Positions 8,643-16,523 of a DNA stretch of 45,884 nucleotides are shown here, piece by piece; the stretch's first letter is position 1, and the number at the start of each line of letters is the position of its first letter. Source of the stretch: a virus; IMG/VR virus record IMGVR_UViG_3300042691_056007, positions 1 to 45,884 of that record; one strand, 5' to 3'. The notes beneath the pieces were generated by a model. The model was not told the DNA's origin. It searched no databases and worked only from the letters and a program-made list of their open reading frames with translations. A program made the position numbers and the translations under genes.

Positions 8643-9146
8643 ATGAAAGAAGAAGACAAAAAAGAATTTTCTGGAATAGGATTTGATTTGGAACAAAATC
8701 CAACTATAAGCTTCATTTATAGAGTTCAGATTGTTGCAAGAAGAATCGATTTCTTCAAAAATCACTATAAAAAGTATTGCTCTCAAGATGCAATAAAAGT
8801 CATCATTGAACCAGATTTAGAATACACAAGCTACAAGGGAATTGAATTCGTTAAATTAATTTTTGTTTTCAAGGAGTTCAAAACAGAGGAAATTGTCAAG
8901 TCGATTATAGCTATAAACGATTGTGTTAGATTCATCAGTGAACTTTTCGGATACACAGAAGATAACGAAGAAGTTATACTTGCAGAATTTTTACCAGGCA
9001 GTAAATTGAAAGTCATAAATAGAATTGAAGAAGGATACTTTACTGTGATTGGATATGATTTTAATCGAGACAAAAAAACTTTGAAATATAAAGTCTCTAA
9101 AAAGGATGAAATTTTAATTTTAGATCCTCATTTTTTAATAAACTAA
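8643..9146 (+). CDS. Hypothetical protein
   Basis: A 167-residue soluble alpha/beta protein of unknown function. It begins with a charged MKEEDKKEF segment and has a helix-rich centre (EEIVKSIIAINDCVRFISELFGY). It opens a same-strand run of five unknown genes (8643-11663) that ends at a strong terminator, so these genes are probably expressed together. No catalytic motif, signal peptide or membrane segment is visible. The start is fixed by the promoter-like element 5 bases upstream. Confidence 0.8.
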   Translation: MKEEDKKEFSGIGFDLEQNPTISFIYRVQIVARRIDFFKNHYKKYCSQDAIKVIIEPDLEYTSYKGIEFVKLIFVFKEFKTEEIVKSIIAINDCVRFISELFGYTEDNEEVILAEFLPGSKLKVINRIEEGYFTVIGYDFNRDKKTLKYKVSKKDEILILDPHFLIN

Positions 9147-9182
9147 TATATTTTTTTTCAATACAACTTTTCAATTTTAAAA

Positions 9183-9569
9183 ATGAAAAAGATAGTTGTC
9201 AGTGATAAATTCATAGAAATCTATAAGAATTTCAATGTTGTTCCACAAATAAGTAAAATGATGGAACTTTCAAGAGAAGAATTGTTGTTAATGTTAGTAG
9301 TTACTTTTAGAGTGTATGACTACAATGATGTTGTAATGACGACTTATAAACATTATGAGAAAGATTTGAGTTATATTGATAGTGTGATGTTTGATAGTAA
9401 ATTAACTGATCCTGAGAAAATCAAAATGAGAGAAATTATACTCGAAAACTATCTTGAGACAGATAAAATTTTTGATAAGTTTGACAACCTTTTACCAGAA
9501 GCAACAACAGAGGAAGAAGCAATCAATCTAAGAAGATTACTTAATATAAATAATATTTTAAACTCTTAA
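9183..9569 (+). CDS. Hypothetical helical protein
   Basis: A 128-residue, apparently all-helical acidic protein (SREELLLMLVVTFRVYDYND; ending TTEEEAINLRRLLNINNILNS). I do not recognise a family. It lies 36 bases after the preceding gene and 11 bases before the next in the same-strand cluster. There is no sign of truncation. The A-rich sequence before the ATG, without a Shine-Dalgarno core, is typical of this window. Confidence 0.78.
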   Translation: MKKIVVSDKFIEIYKNFNVVPQISKMMELSREELLLMLVVTFRVYDYNDVVMTTYKHYEKDLSYIDSVMFDSKLTDPEKIKMREIILENYLETDKIFDKFDNLLPEATTEEEAINLRRLLNINNILNS

Positions 9570-9580
9570 ATAAACGAAAT

Positions 9581-10720
9581 ATGAGCGAAGAAACTTTAGA
9601 AAAAACAATTGGAGAATTCAAGACAGAAACCAAATTTCTTGAATTCGTTGGTGCAAAAGGCAACCTTAATTTTATAGCAAATGAAGCAACAATCGAAGGA
9701 AAATATCTTTCTGGACTTGGATTAGATGGTGTGACATTCAAACTCACAATTTGTGACGAAGGAACGGTGAATTTCGAAGAGGTTGAAACTAATCAAACTA
9801 CAACAGAACAAAGAGCTCGATTATTAGAAATAATTGAAGAAAAAACAATACAACCATTCAGAAAAAAGATGGTGGTTAGTGAATTACCATTTCTATCTAT
9901 AAATGAAGTGTCAGGTAAAAAAGTTCATCTATATCTTTCAGTTGAATATGTCAAACCTATAACTAAATTAGCATCTTTTATTCAAAATTTAGAAGTTAAA
10001 GTCGATGAAACACATGTCAATAAAATAAGTTCTCTAATGGATCTCTTAGGTGGAGATGAAGTGGAAGCAGAAGTAGAACAAGAAGTTAAATTAGAAGAAG
10101 AAGAAGAAGTCAAAAATGAAGTTGTTGAATCTTGGAGAAAAAACATAGAAGAAAATATGAATCTCATGAAATCTTCAAAAAAAGCAGAATTGGAGGAAAA
10201 ATTAGAAAAAAGAAAACAAGAACTTTTCATCTTGGAAAGAGATTTTTCTTTAACTAGTTCTAAATTGGAAGAATGTAAATCTGATATTGATTTATTAAAA
10301 TCAAGATTGAAAACCTTTGAGCCAGAGAAAGATAAAAATGGTTACATATTCAATGTTTCTGAAGCCTTAAACGAAACAGTTGATTTAGAACCAGAGTTTG
10401 AAGTTATACTCAGGAATAAACTAACAAAAGTAAAAGGTATAAATGTTGATAACTTCATTAAACTTTTCTCTATGGGTGAGCATAGAATACGTCTCTGTAA
10501 GAAAGTTAATGGTGAGTTCAACGAAGTAAAAAACTTCGAAGACATGGATGATGAGTTGAAAAGAATACTTAGCGAGTGTGAATTCAAATTCTTCATCGAA
10601 GATGATTCACTAATGTATAGAGGTGAAATGAGTTGGGCGGAAATAGTAAACCAAATGATTAAAGATGGATTTGAACAGGATTCAGATTGGGATAAAATCT
10701 GTGGTTCCAATTCTTATTGA
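9581..10720 (+). CDS. Hypothetical protein with acidic and coiled-coil centre
   Basis: A 379-residue protein in three visible parts. The N-terminus (about 1-140) has beta-like alternation. Next comes a Glu/Val-rich acidic linker (about 155-180, EVEAEVEQEVKLEEEEE) leading into a Lys/Glu/Leu coiled coil (about 180-255). The C-terminus (about 260-379) is globular. Similar acidic Glu/Val linkers occur in the next gene's product (near residues 125-142), so the two may be related or form a complex. No enzyme motif is visible and the function is unknown. Confidence 0.8.
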   Translation: MSEETLEKTIGEFKTETKFLEFVGAKGNLNFIANEATIEGKYLSGLGLDGVTFKLTICDEGTVNFEEVETNQTTTEQRARLLEIIEEKTIQPFRKKMVVSELPFLSINEVSGKKVHLYLSVEYVKPITKLASFIQNLEVKVDETHVNKISSLMDLLGGDEVEAEVEQEVKLEEEEEVKNEVVESWRKNIEENMNLMKSSKKAELEEKLEKRKQELFILERDFSLTSSKLEECKSDIDLLKSRLKTFEPEKDKNGYIFNVSEALNETVDLEPEFEVILRNKLTKVKGINVDNFIKLFSMGEHRIRLCKKVNGEFNEVKNFEDMDDELKRILSECEFKFFIEDDSLMYRGEMSWAEIVNQMIKDGFEQDSDWDKICGSNSY

Positions 10721-10746
10721 AAAAGTAGAAAAATTATTTTAAAAAT

Positions 10747-10757
10747 TTAATATATAA
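10747..10757 (+). promoter_or_regulatory. Candidate promoter element TTAATATATAA
   Basis: A perfect copy in the 68-base gap between two same-strand genes, 31 bases before the ATG at 10789. Its presence inside a gap otherwise made of A/T tracts argues that it is a real internal promoter. Confidence 0.55.
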
Positions 10758-10788
10758 TAATTATAGTTAAAAAAATTAAAAAAAAACT

Positions 10789-11457
10789 ATGTTCGAACAA
10801 ACAATCAGAATGAATATCAATAAGATTGATAATGATTTGAAATCACTATTCAAGACTGTTGATATAAAAGAAAAAACAGTTGGTAAAAATTTCTATTTTG
10901 AAATTTCCGCAACTTCCGATTTTCAGAATCTAACTGAATCTTTTGAAACGAAAAGAGCTAAAGTTGTTGTAAGGATCGAAAAACGATTTCTTCAACAGGA
11001 GTGTTTAGAAATGATAAATTGGTCATATTCTGTTAATCCTCTAAGAGAATCTTCTGATTGGATTGAAAGAACATCACATATCGAAAACTTATCCAAAGAC
11101 ATAAGAAATGTTGTACTAAAAAAGCAACTATCAAGTGAATACATGAAAACTTTGAAAACTGTTTTCGAAGAAATTGAAGAAGAAATTGAAGAGGTGGAAG
11201 TGGAAGTTGAACCGCAAGAAAGAATTAAAGATCTTTTAGATGATTTAGAAGTTCCTGTGACTAAAGTAGAAACTCAAGTTCTTGAATCATTCGAAATTTT
11301 TTCTGTTCCTGATAGAGTATTTAGATACCATCACAAAGGTTGGATTAAACTATCTGATATGTTTCGTATTGAAACAGTTCTTTTAAACCAAGAAGGTGTT
11401 AATTTAGTTCTTTTTAAAGAAAATTACATAGAAGTTAATTTTTCACCTGTATTTTAA
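10789..11457 (+). CDS. Hypothetical protein with acidic hinge
   Basis: A 222-residue protein of unknown function. The N-terminal part (1-120) is mixed alpha/beta. It is followed by an acidic Glu/Val segment (about 124-142, FEEIEEEIEEVEVEVE) and a C-terminal beta-rich part (RYHHKGWIKLSDMFRIETVLL). The hinge resembles that of the preceding gene's product. It has its own promoter-like element and is followed after 8 bases by the 65-residue gene, sharing its terminator. Confidence 0.8.
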   Translation: MFEQTIRMNINKIDNDLKSLFKTVDIKEKTVGKNFYFEISATSDFQNLTESFETKRAKVVVRIEKRFLQQECLEMINWSYSVNPLRESSDWIERTSHIENLSKDIRNVVLKKQLSSEYMKTLKTVFEEIEEEIEEVEVEVEPQERIKDLLDDLEVPVTKVETQVLESFEIFSVPDRVFRYHHKGWIKLSDMFRIETVLLNQEGVNLVLFKENYIEVNFSPVF

Positions 11458-11465
11458 TAAATATC

Positions 11466-11663
11466 ATGTTTACAATAGAACAAAAAATAGAATTAAACAA
11501 AAAAATAAAAGCTTACGAAGGAAAAAATACATTTGTGCTTTCCCTACAAAAACAACTTAAAAGTTCCAAATACTTAGATAAAGAAGATAACGGAAAGGGA
11601 AGAATGATAAAGGTTTTATCCGAAAAACAATATTCAGTCGCTCAAACACTCGTAGATAAATAA
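11466..11663 (+). CDS. Small hypothetical protein
   Basis: A 65-residue basic helical protein (MFTIEQKIELNKKIKAYEGK...LSEKQYSVAQTLVDK). It lies 8 bases after its upstream neighbour and directly before a bidirectional terminator, so it is the last gene of the 8.6-11.7 kb unit. The C-terminal LSEKQYxxAQxLV helix resembles a small module seen in other phage proteins, but I cannot name it with confidence. Confidence 0.7.
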   Translation: MFTIEQKIELNKKIKAYEGKNTFVLSLQKQLKSSKYLDKEDNGKGRMIKVLSEKQYSVAQTLVDK

Positions 11664-11689
11664 AACCAGATTTCTCAATCTGGTTTTTT
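11662..11689. terminator. Bidirectional rho-independent terminator
   Basis: An 11-bp stem AAAACCAGATT / AATCTGGTTTT with a TCTC loop, flanked by A and T runs. It lies between the convergent genes ending at 11663 (+) and 11692 (-), so it can serve both. Confidence 0.9.
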
Positions 11690-11691
11690 CT

Positions 11692-12018
11692 TTAAGAATT
11701 AATTTGTTGAATCGGTTGTTCTTGTGGTTGCTCAGGTTGAATCGGTTGTTGTGCCGGAGATTTTTCTTTCTGATGAACATTTCCAGATTTAGCAACTTTT
11801 CTCACACCCAAAAGAGTTACACCAATACCAACTAAAATTATTGATTGGGTAATGATATCCACACTTTTTGTGAAAAACATTTTATCGATACAACCCATGA
11901 GAAAACATAGAGTTCCAACAAGTGAAATTATAACTCCCGCAAATCCAGAAGCACTTGTTTTACCTGTTTCATTTGAGAATAATTCAGCCCAAGAGAATTT
12001 AGAGATATTAGGTTTCAT
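11692..12018 (-). CDS. Small two-span membrane protein (holin-like topology)
   Basis: A 108-residue protein with two hydrophobic spans (about residues 24-50, GFAGVIISLVGTLCFLMGCI; and 56-74, ITQSIILVGIGVTLLGV). It ends in a hydrophilic Pro/Gln tail with repeated QPIQPEQPQEQPIQQ. The frame extends to a TTG at 12024, but the ATG at 12018 is the better start. Size and topology would suit a holin or other small phage membrane protein, but there is no sequence proof and no endolysin gene is adjacent. A TTAATATATAA element lies 19 bases upstream. Confidence 0.75.
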   Translation of the reverse strand: MKPNISKFSWAELFSNETGKTSASGFAGVIISLVGTLCFLMGCIDKMFFTKSVDIITQSIILVGIGVTLLGVRKVAKSGNVHQKEKSPAQQPIQPEQPQEQPIQQINS

Positions 12019-12037
12019 AAACAAAGGTTATTTTTGT

Positions 12038-12048
12038 TTATATATTAA
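12038..12048 (-). promoter_or_regulatory. Candidate promoter element TTAATATATAA
   Basis: A perfect copy on the minus strand, 19 bases before the ATG of the two-span membrane protein. Confidence 0.55.
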
Positions 12049-12071
12049 TTAAAAAAAGAGATAAATAGTTA

Positions 12072-12539
12072 ATGTTTAATAAATTAAAAGACATTATATT
12101 TCACAGAGAAGAAACATTTATAATTGTAGATTTTGACTTTTATAAAAGATGGAGATGGTTGATAATCTTGATTGTATTTTTTAAAAAGAACTTTGTCAAT
12201 GTTGAAATCTACAGGAAAGAATTCAAATTTTATAAAAATATTGTAGTCGTTGGACTAAAATACTCAGGTAAAAAAATTAAAAGAAGAGTTAAAGGATTCG
12301 CAAAACAATATCTTCTAAAGAATGGTGAAACGAGTTGTATATACTGTGAAACACCACTAACAGAAGAAAATTCAACAACAGATCATATAATTCCAGTCTC
12401 AAAAAAAGGAAATAACTGCCAAGTTAATTTAGTCGTGACCTGTAAAGATTGTAATAACGAAAGAGGAAATCTCGAATTCAAGAAATATCTCAAATTAAAA
12501 AATCCGAAATTGGGAAGTCAGAAACATCCATTTGTCTAA
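12072..12539 (+). CDS. HNH endonuclease
   Basis: A 155-residue protein with a C-terminal HNH nuclease domain. Zinc-knuckle cysteines are C89/C92 (CIYC) and C124/C127 (CKDC), the catalytic D104-H105 lies in TTDHIIPVSK, N119 in the second helix, and CNNERG follows. The N-terminal 85 residues are basic and hydrophobic (FYKRWRWLIILIVFFKK) and look unlike a nuclease domain, perhaps a membrane or DNA anchor. It may be a free-standing homing endonuclease or a packaging or host-DNA nuclease; the neighbours do not settle this. Its stop overlaps the convergent primase stop by four bases. Confidence 0.88.
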   Translation: MFNKLKDIIFHREETFIIVDFDFYKRWRWLIILIVFFKKNFVNVEIYRKEFKFYKNIVVVGLKYSGKKIKRRVKGFAKQYLLKNGETSCIYCETPLTEENSTTDHIIPVSKKGNNCQVNLVVTCKDCNNERGNLEFKKYLKLKNPKLGSQKHPFV

Positions 12540-13687
12540 ATAGTCTTTTTCCATTTAGTCCACCTTTGAACTTTGGGTATCCATCTAAGGTCTAAAATAT
12601 CTTTTGAAAAAAAGCTCTCCAGATTCAATTTCTGATAAGGATTAGGAACTAGTTCAGCCAATTTATTCAAGTCTTTTACTTTATTAATTCTCCACATCAA
12701 TTGATAGGGATCTTCAACATTTCTACTTTCAACTATCCCTTCAAAGAGTTTTTTCCAAAGAAATACAGGATATCCAGCTTTTATTTTTAATTCTGATTTA
12801 TTGAATCCAGCCTCATCATTATCATAAAAATATTGTAGATCCAATTCATTAGACTCTAAGAACTTCATATTAGTACTCACACCAACAACTCCGATACTAT
12901 TTGGATAAAAAAGAGAATCGAGATAACCTTCAAATATAGTTATTCTGTCACCAAAGTCAACATTTAAGATATTGAAAAAATAAGACAGTTGATTGTAAAT
13001 GACTAATTCAGCTAGATCAATATCTACTTCTTCCACATCATGAATTGATTTCCAAAGTGATTCATAGTTGAATATTTTGAAAGTTCTTTTCTTTCCATCT
13101 TTAAGATTTCTCATCTGAGCACCTAAAACCTTATCATCTCTACGATTGAGAATGATTATGACACTTTCCCATCTTTCAGAACCCAACCAATGTTTTGCTT
13201 CCCAAATATTTTCACAGAGATTTTCACTTATTCCGCGATTTATTAGATATTGATGAACATACCCACCTTTTTTTATAGGACTGAAGTCAGTCATTCCTAC
13301 TTTACCACTATTGAAGAGATTTTTAATATCATCTAACTCTAATAATTTATTTAATTTGTACTCATAGACATCATCTTGAATATCCTTATAAGATATTCTT
13401 GAGTTTAGGTGTTCTATAATTTCTAACTTTCTATCAGGCTCTATGTTAATATCAAAGTCTTTACAAAATTTATCAAGTGTTGTTTTCTTACTACATCTAA
13501 AACAAACATACAATAACTTGTCGAAGTAGATATTACCTCTTTTTTTAGTCTTTGTTCTCCCTTCTTTACAATATGGACACCTGAAGTTCAATCTATTTTC
13601 ATGAGATAAAACTGATCTTTCAACAGATGTGTTGAAACTCTTATCAATTATACCTTGAACTATTTCCCTTACAAATCCTGTATCCAT
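12536..13687 (-). CDS. 61: DNA primase (gp61/DnaG-like)
   Basis: A 383-residue primase that would lay down RNA primers for lagging-strand synthesis. An N-terminal zinc-binding domain shows C37-P-Y-C40 and C62-F-R-C65 around a basic loop. The TOPRIM catalytic core shows E253 in IFEGYLDSLF and D289/D291 in FYDNDEAG. T4 gp61 is about 340 residues, so the length fits. The C-terminal 80 residues have no obvious motif and may contact the helicase. It sits as a single minus-strand gene, 79 bases from the HAD-like gene end. The UvsW and topoisomerase genes in the window support a phage replisome. Confidence 0.9.
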   Translation of the reverse strand: MDTGFVREIVQGIIDKSFNTSVERSVLSHENRLNFRCPYCKEGRTKTKKRGNIYFDKLLYVCFRCSKKTTLDKFCKDFDINIEPDRKLEIIEHLNSRISYKDIQDDVYEYKLNKLLELDDIKNLFNSGKVGMTDFSPIKKGGYVHQYLINRGISENLCENIWEAKHWLGSERWESVIIILNRRDDKVLGAQMRNLKDGKKRTFKIFNYESLWKSIHDVEEVDIDLAELVIYNQLSYFFNILNVDFGDRITIFEGYLDSLFYPNSIGVVGVSTNMKFLESNELDLQYFYDNDEAGFNKSELKIKAGYPVFLWKKLFEGIVESRNVEDPYQLMWRINKVKDLNKLAELVPNPYQKLNLESFFSKDILDLRWIPKVQRWTKWKKTI

Positions 13688-13728
13688 ATCTTAAATTAAA
13701 AAATCATGTCTTATATACATAAATTAAA

Positions 13729-13758
13729 AAAAGTCTTAAATTTATATTTAAGACTTTT
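13729..13758 (-). terminator. Rho-independent terminator after the HAD-like gene
   Basis: A 13-bp perfect stem AAAAGTCTTAAAT / ATTTAAGACTTTT with a 4-base loop and a T run on the minus strand, 8 bases beyond the stop of the gene at 13767-15155. Confidence 0.85.
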
Positions 13759-13766
13759 GGTTGAAC

Positions 13767-15155
13767 TTATCTCTTTATTCTTTTTGTAACTTTTCTTTTT
13801 TCAGAAACTGTTTCTTCAGGAACTTCTCTACACATTTCTTTCAATTTTAGATCAGAACAAGTATCCAATTCCCACCTTTCATAACCAGAATTACAAAGTT
13901 GTAGAATCATTTCTTCTCGGGACTTCTCTGTTTCCATATAAGATTCAAAAGATTTTAGTTTTTTTACAACTTTCTTTTTCTTTTTGAACTTCTTAGGTTG
14001 AGACTCATTCGCAGTTTTTCCAAATTTAGAGTAAAGATCTCTTGCCAATCCATTGAAGTTTATAGATTGTTTGTGCATTGAATCAGCAGCATCTTTCGTA
14101 TTCGTGAAAAATCTTTGTGAAAGACTAGTTTGTGGCATCATAGAAGTTACTGAACTATCTAATCCTACTGCTCTGTGTGAAGATTCGTTAACTTTCTTAT
14201 TTAAATTATTTCTGAATCTTTTTGCTTCAAATTTAGTCATCTCTCCACCCTCAATCTCTGGATTAGTAGTTTGATAATAATAAAGTATGGCAGACAATCC
14301 ATTTTCTTTTTTCTCATTAAAATAATCTTTAATATGTGAAGAAGTTTTTGGATCATCATCAGACATACCAAACTTAACTACAACTTTTTTATTAATACCA
14401 TTTCTGTAAAAGATATCTTGTAATTGTTTTCCAAATTCAATACAATCGTCAATAGCAACATTCAATGCTTGCATTTTAGAAACCTCTGGTGATTGAGCAG
14501 AACCTAAACCAAAATCTCTAGCGAAAGATTCTGAACTAACACCCCAGAAATTGCAATGATCTAAATACTCTCTGACCAAAGAATTTTTTGATGGTGTTCC
14601 AGTTAACTCAGATTCTGCAACATGACCTTTCTCAAAAAGATACATATACATTTTAAGATTCTGAAACATATCATCTGCTAATGTTCTACCAGGATTTTTG
14701 CTTGGTGTCTTCGCTAAAACATTATCAATTATCCACTCAACACCTTCTCTAATTGTTTCATCTTCATGACCACGTGCCGTTATAATCGAAAATATAGCAC
14801 CCACTGAAAGACATTGTAAAAAGTTTTTCCATGATGCCGCTGTTCTACCATTAGAATATGCTTCTATGACATCTTCAAGAAAAGCACTCTTAGCTCTTGG
14901 CCCATTGTCTCTGAATTCAGAGAAAGCTTCCTGAATACTTCCGTTTCTAATTCTATAATCTGGATCATTTCTAACTTCTGCAAATCTTGATGTAGAAACT
15001 TCTACTGGTAACCAATCTTGTCCGACTTTTTGATCCATTAAGATCTTAGTTCCCATTCTAAGAATATTGTCATCCCAGTCAAAAGCGAAATATCTAAGTT
15101 CAAAAATTTCCTGAATTTGTGATTCTGATTCAAAAACTCTTTTAATTCTTATCAT
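13767..15155 (-). CDS. HAD-superfamily phosphatase-like protein
   Basis: A 462-residue protein with HAD hydrolase landmarks. Motif I is D26-W-D28 in FAFDWDDNILRM, motif II is T126 in FSIITARGH (the TxR form seen in polynucleotide-kinase 3' phosphatases), and motif IV may be D266/D267 in KFGMSDDDPK. A large cap-like insertion (about 140-255) separates motifs II and IV. The C-terminus is basic (KKFKKKKKVVKKLKSF, about 390-410). The N-terminus MIRIKRVFESES resembles the recurring capsid-targeting-like peptide of this phage. The substrate is unknown; nucleotide or nucleic-acid ends would suit the TxR motif. Call based on motifs only. Confidence 0.65.
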   Translation of the reverse strand: MIRIKRVFESESQIQEIFELRYFAFDWDDNILRMGTKILMDQKVGQDWLPVEVSTSRFAEVRNDPDYRIRNGSIQEAFSEFRDNGPRAKSAFLEDVIEAYSNGRTAASWKNFLQCLSVGAIFSIITARGHEDETIREGVEWIIDNVLAKTPSKNPGRTLADDMFQNLKMYMYLFEKGHVAESELTGTPSKNSLVREYLDHCNFWGVSSESFARDFGLGSAQSPEVSKMQALNVAIDDCIEFGKQLQDIFYRNGINKKVVVKFGMSDDDPKTSSHIKDYFNEKKENGLSAILYYYQTTNPEIEGGEMTKFEAKRFRNNLNKKVNESSHRAVGLDSSVTSMMPQTSLSQRFFTNTKDAADSMHKQSINFNGLARDLYSKFGKTANESQPKKFKKKKKVVKKLKSFESYMETEKSREEMILQLCNSGYERWELDTCSDLKLKEMCREVPEETVSEKRKVTKRIKR

Positions 15156-15180
15156 TTTATTTTATTCTATTTTTTAAATT

Positions 15181-15221
15181 AAAAAAGGTGAGTCAAAAGA
15201 ATTTTCAACCCACCTTTTTTT
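15181..15221 (-). terminator. Rho-independent terminator after the acidic repeat gene
   Basis: On the minus strand, AAAAAAGGTGGGT pairs with ACTCACCTTTTTT through a G-U wobble, starting 4 bases after the stop at 15225. It separates the acidic repeat gene from the HAD-like gene. Confidence 0.8.
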
Positions 15222-15224
15222 ATT

Positions 15225-15743
15225 TTACCATCTTCTATATCTGTTTTTGAAGAAAGAGTTGAATGATTCTAACTGAGCTTCTTTCTGACCCTGTGCTGGT
15301 TTCTGAGCTTGTGCTTGAGAACCTTTTTGAGCTTGTGCTTGAGAACCTTTCTTCATCATTGGCATTTCATCTTCATCATCTTCTTCCTCATAATCTTCCA
15401 TTTCATCCATATCATCTTCTTCATCTTCGAAATCCTCTTCATCGTCCATGTCCTCATCTTCCATGTCTTCATCATCTTCGAAATCCTCTTCATCGTCAAA
15501 TTCTTCCATGTCTTCATCGTCCATGTCCTCATCTTCCATGTCTTCATCATCTTCGAAATCCTCTTCATCGTCAAATCCTTCCATGTCTTCATCGTCCATG
15601 TCTTCATCTTCAAACTCAGATTCGTCTCCGCTTAACTCAAATTCTTCAATGACTTCACCATCTTTTTCTGCAAAAACAGTGACTACACCATTTGCTTCTT
15701 CAATTGTTATTTCATAACCATTAACTTCTATTGTTGTTTTCAT
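15225..15743 (-). CDS. Highly acidic tandem-repeat protein
   Basis: A 172-residue protein in three parts. Residues 1-38 form a small beta domain (MKTTIEVNGYEITIEEANG). Residues 40-128 consist almost only of Asp, Glu, Met and Phe, with two 25-residue tandem repeats at 50-74 and 75-99 plus a degenerate third. The tail has two SQAQAQK units and a basic end (FNSFFKNRYRRW). Such extreme acidity suggests a DNA mimic, a scaffold-like protein or a charge partner for basic proteins; none is proven. The gene has its own promoter-like element and terminator, so it is a single-gene unit. Its Phe-rich basic C-terminus resembles the N-terminal cargo-like peptides elsewhere in the window. Confidence 0.88.
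   Translation of the reverse strand: MKTTIEVNGYEITIEEANGVVTVFAEKDGEVIEEFELSGDESEFEDEDMDDEDMEGFDDEEDFEDDEDMEDEDMDDEDMEEFDDEEDFEDDEDMEDEDMDDEEDFEDEEDDMDEMEDYEEEDDEDEMPMMKKGSQAQAQKGSQAQAQKPAQGQKEAQLESFNSFFKNRYRRW
15447..15596. repeat. Two 75-bp in-frame tandem repeats
   Basis: Copies at 15447-15521 and 15522-15596 encode 25 residues each and differ at very few positions. A shortened copy follows below 15447. They lie inside the acidic protein gene and probably vary in number by slippage or recombination. Confidence 0.9.
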
Positions 15744-15764
15744 GATATTATCAATTTTTTTTAT

Positions 15765-15775
15765 TTATATATTAA
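15765..15775 (-). promoter_or_regulatory. Candidate promoter element TTAATATATAA
   Basis: A perfect copy on the minus strand, 21 bases before the start of the acidic repeat gene. Confidence 0.55.
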
Positions 15776-15847
15776 AAAAATAAAGTCAATTTTTAATTTT
15801 TCAACTTTTTTATTTTACAATTAAAAAAAAACTATTAACCGAAATAC

Positions 15848-15856
15848 TAATATAAT
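15848..15856 (+). promoter_or_regulatory. Candidate promoter element TAATATAAT
   Basis: A shortened variant of the recurrent element, 16 bases before the ATG of the clpP-like gene. Confidence 0.4.
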
Positions 15857-15872
15857 CTAAAAATTGAATATC

Positions 15873-16523
15873 ATGCACGATTTTGAAAAATACCTTAAAT
15901 CATCTAATGTAAATTATTCACATTATGAACATTACAGGAGAATGATCAATTTAAGTAATCCTATTTTTGCAATGGATAATGTAAGTGTTTTTTCGAAATT
16001 ATTTACTCAGCGAATTTTAGTTCTTACTGGTGATGTTGATGATTATATTTGTGATTTACTTAAAGCACAACTACTCTATCTTGAATCTGAGAGCGATGAT
16101 GATATTACTCTACAAATAAATTCTGGTGGTGGATCAGTCTACGCTGGTCTTGGTTTACTTGATACTATGGAATATGTTAAACCAGATATAATTACTATTA
16201 ATACAGGTTTAGCAGCATCAATGGCTGCAGTTCTTCTTTGTTCTGGAACCCAAGGTAAAAGAAAATCTTTGAAAAGAAGTAGAACTATGATTCATCAACC
16301 AATGGCTGGATTCCGAGGGTTTTTACAAGCATCGGATATTGAAATAGACGCAAAACAAATGAATTCTATCAAAAAAGAATTATTACAGATAATTTCTGAT
16401 AGAACAGGTCAGGACTACGACAAAGTACAAAAAGATTCTGATAGAGACTATTGGATGAATTCAGATGAAGCTCTAAACTATGGAATGATTGATGAAATTA
16501 TTGGTAAAAAATCAGGAAAATAA
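15873..16523 (+). CDS. clpP: ClpP-like serine protease
   Basis: A 216-residue ClpP-family peptidase. The catalytic triad is visible as S116 (GLAASMAAVLL), H141 (RTMIHQPMAG) and D192 (SDRDYWMNSDEA). The oxyanion-loop glycines are present (INSGGGSVYAGLGLLD), and the C-terminal EALNYGMIDEI is typical. The length matches bacterial ClpP, so it is not a truncated fold. The frame extends to a TTG at 15864; the ATG at 15873 is preferred. No Clp ATPase is encoded nearby, so it could join host ClpX/ClpA, replace host ClpP, or work alone. In some phages this fold matures the prohead, but no scaffold or capsid gene is adjacent. Confidence 0.93.
   Translation: MHDFEKYLKSSNVNYSHYEHYRRMINLSNPIFAMDNVSVFSKLFTQRILVLTGDVDDYICDLLKAQLLYLESESDDDITLQINSGGGSVYAGLGLLDTMEYVKPDIITINTGLAASMAAVLLCSGTQGKRKSLKRSRTMIHQPMAGFRGFLQASDIEIDAKQMNSIKKELLQIISDRTGQDYDKVQKDSDRDYWMNSDEALNYGMIDEIIGKKSGK

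Noticed and set aside
8529-8786. Minus-strand frame crossing the 8546-8642 gap
   Set aside because: It is antisense to the gene at 8643 and overlaps the coiled-coil start; its composition is that of a shadow frame.
15447-15596. Direct repeats that could be taken for a CRISPR or iteron array
   Set aside because: The units are contiguous with no spacers, in frame and exactly 25 codons long, so they are protein-coding repeats.
15263-15717. Several long + strand frames and one minus frame across the acidic repeat gene, encoding Ser-, His/Leu- or Lys/Met-rich strings
   Set aside because: They are mirror readings of the simple GAA/GAT-rich repeats and have no start context or promoter element. 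The acidic frame has both a promoter-like element and a terminator.
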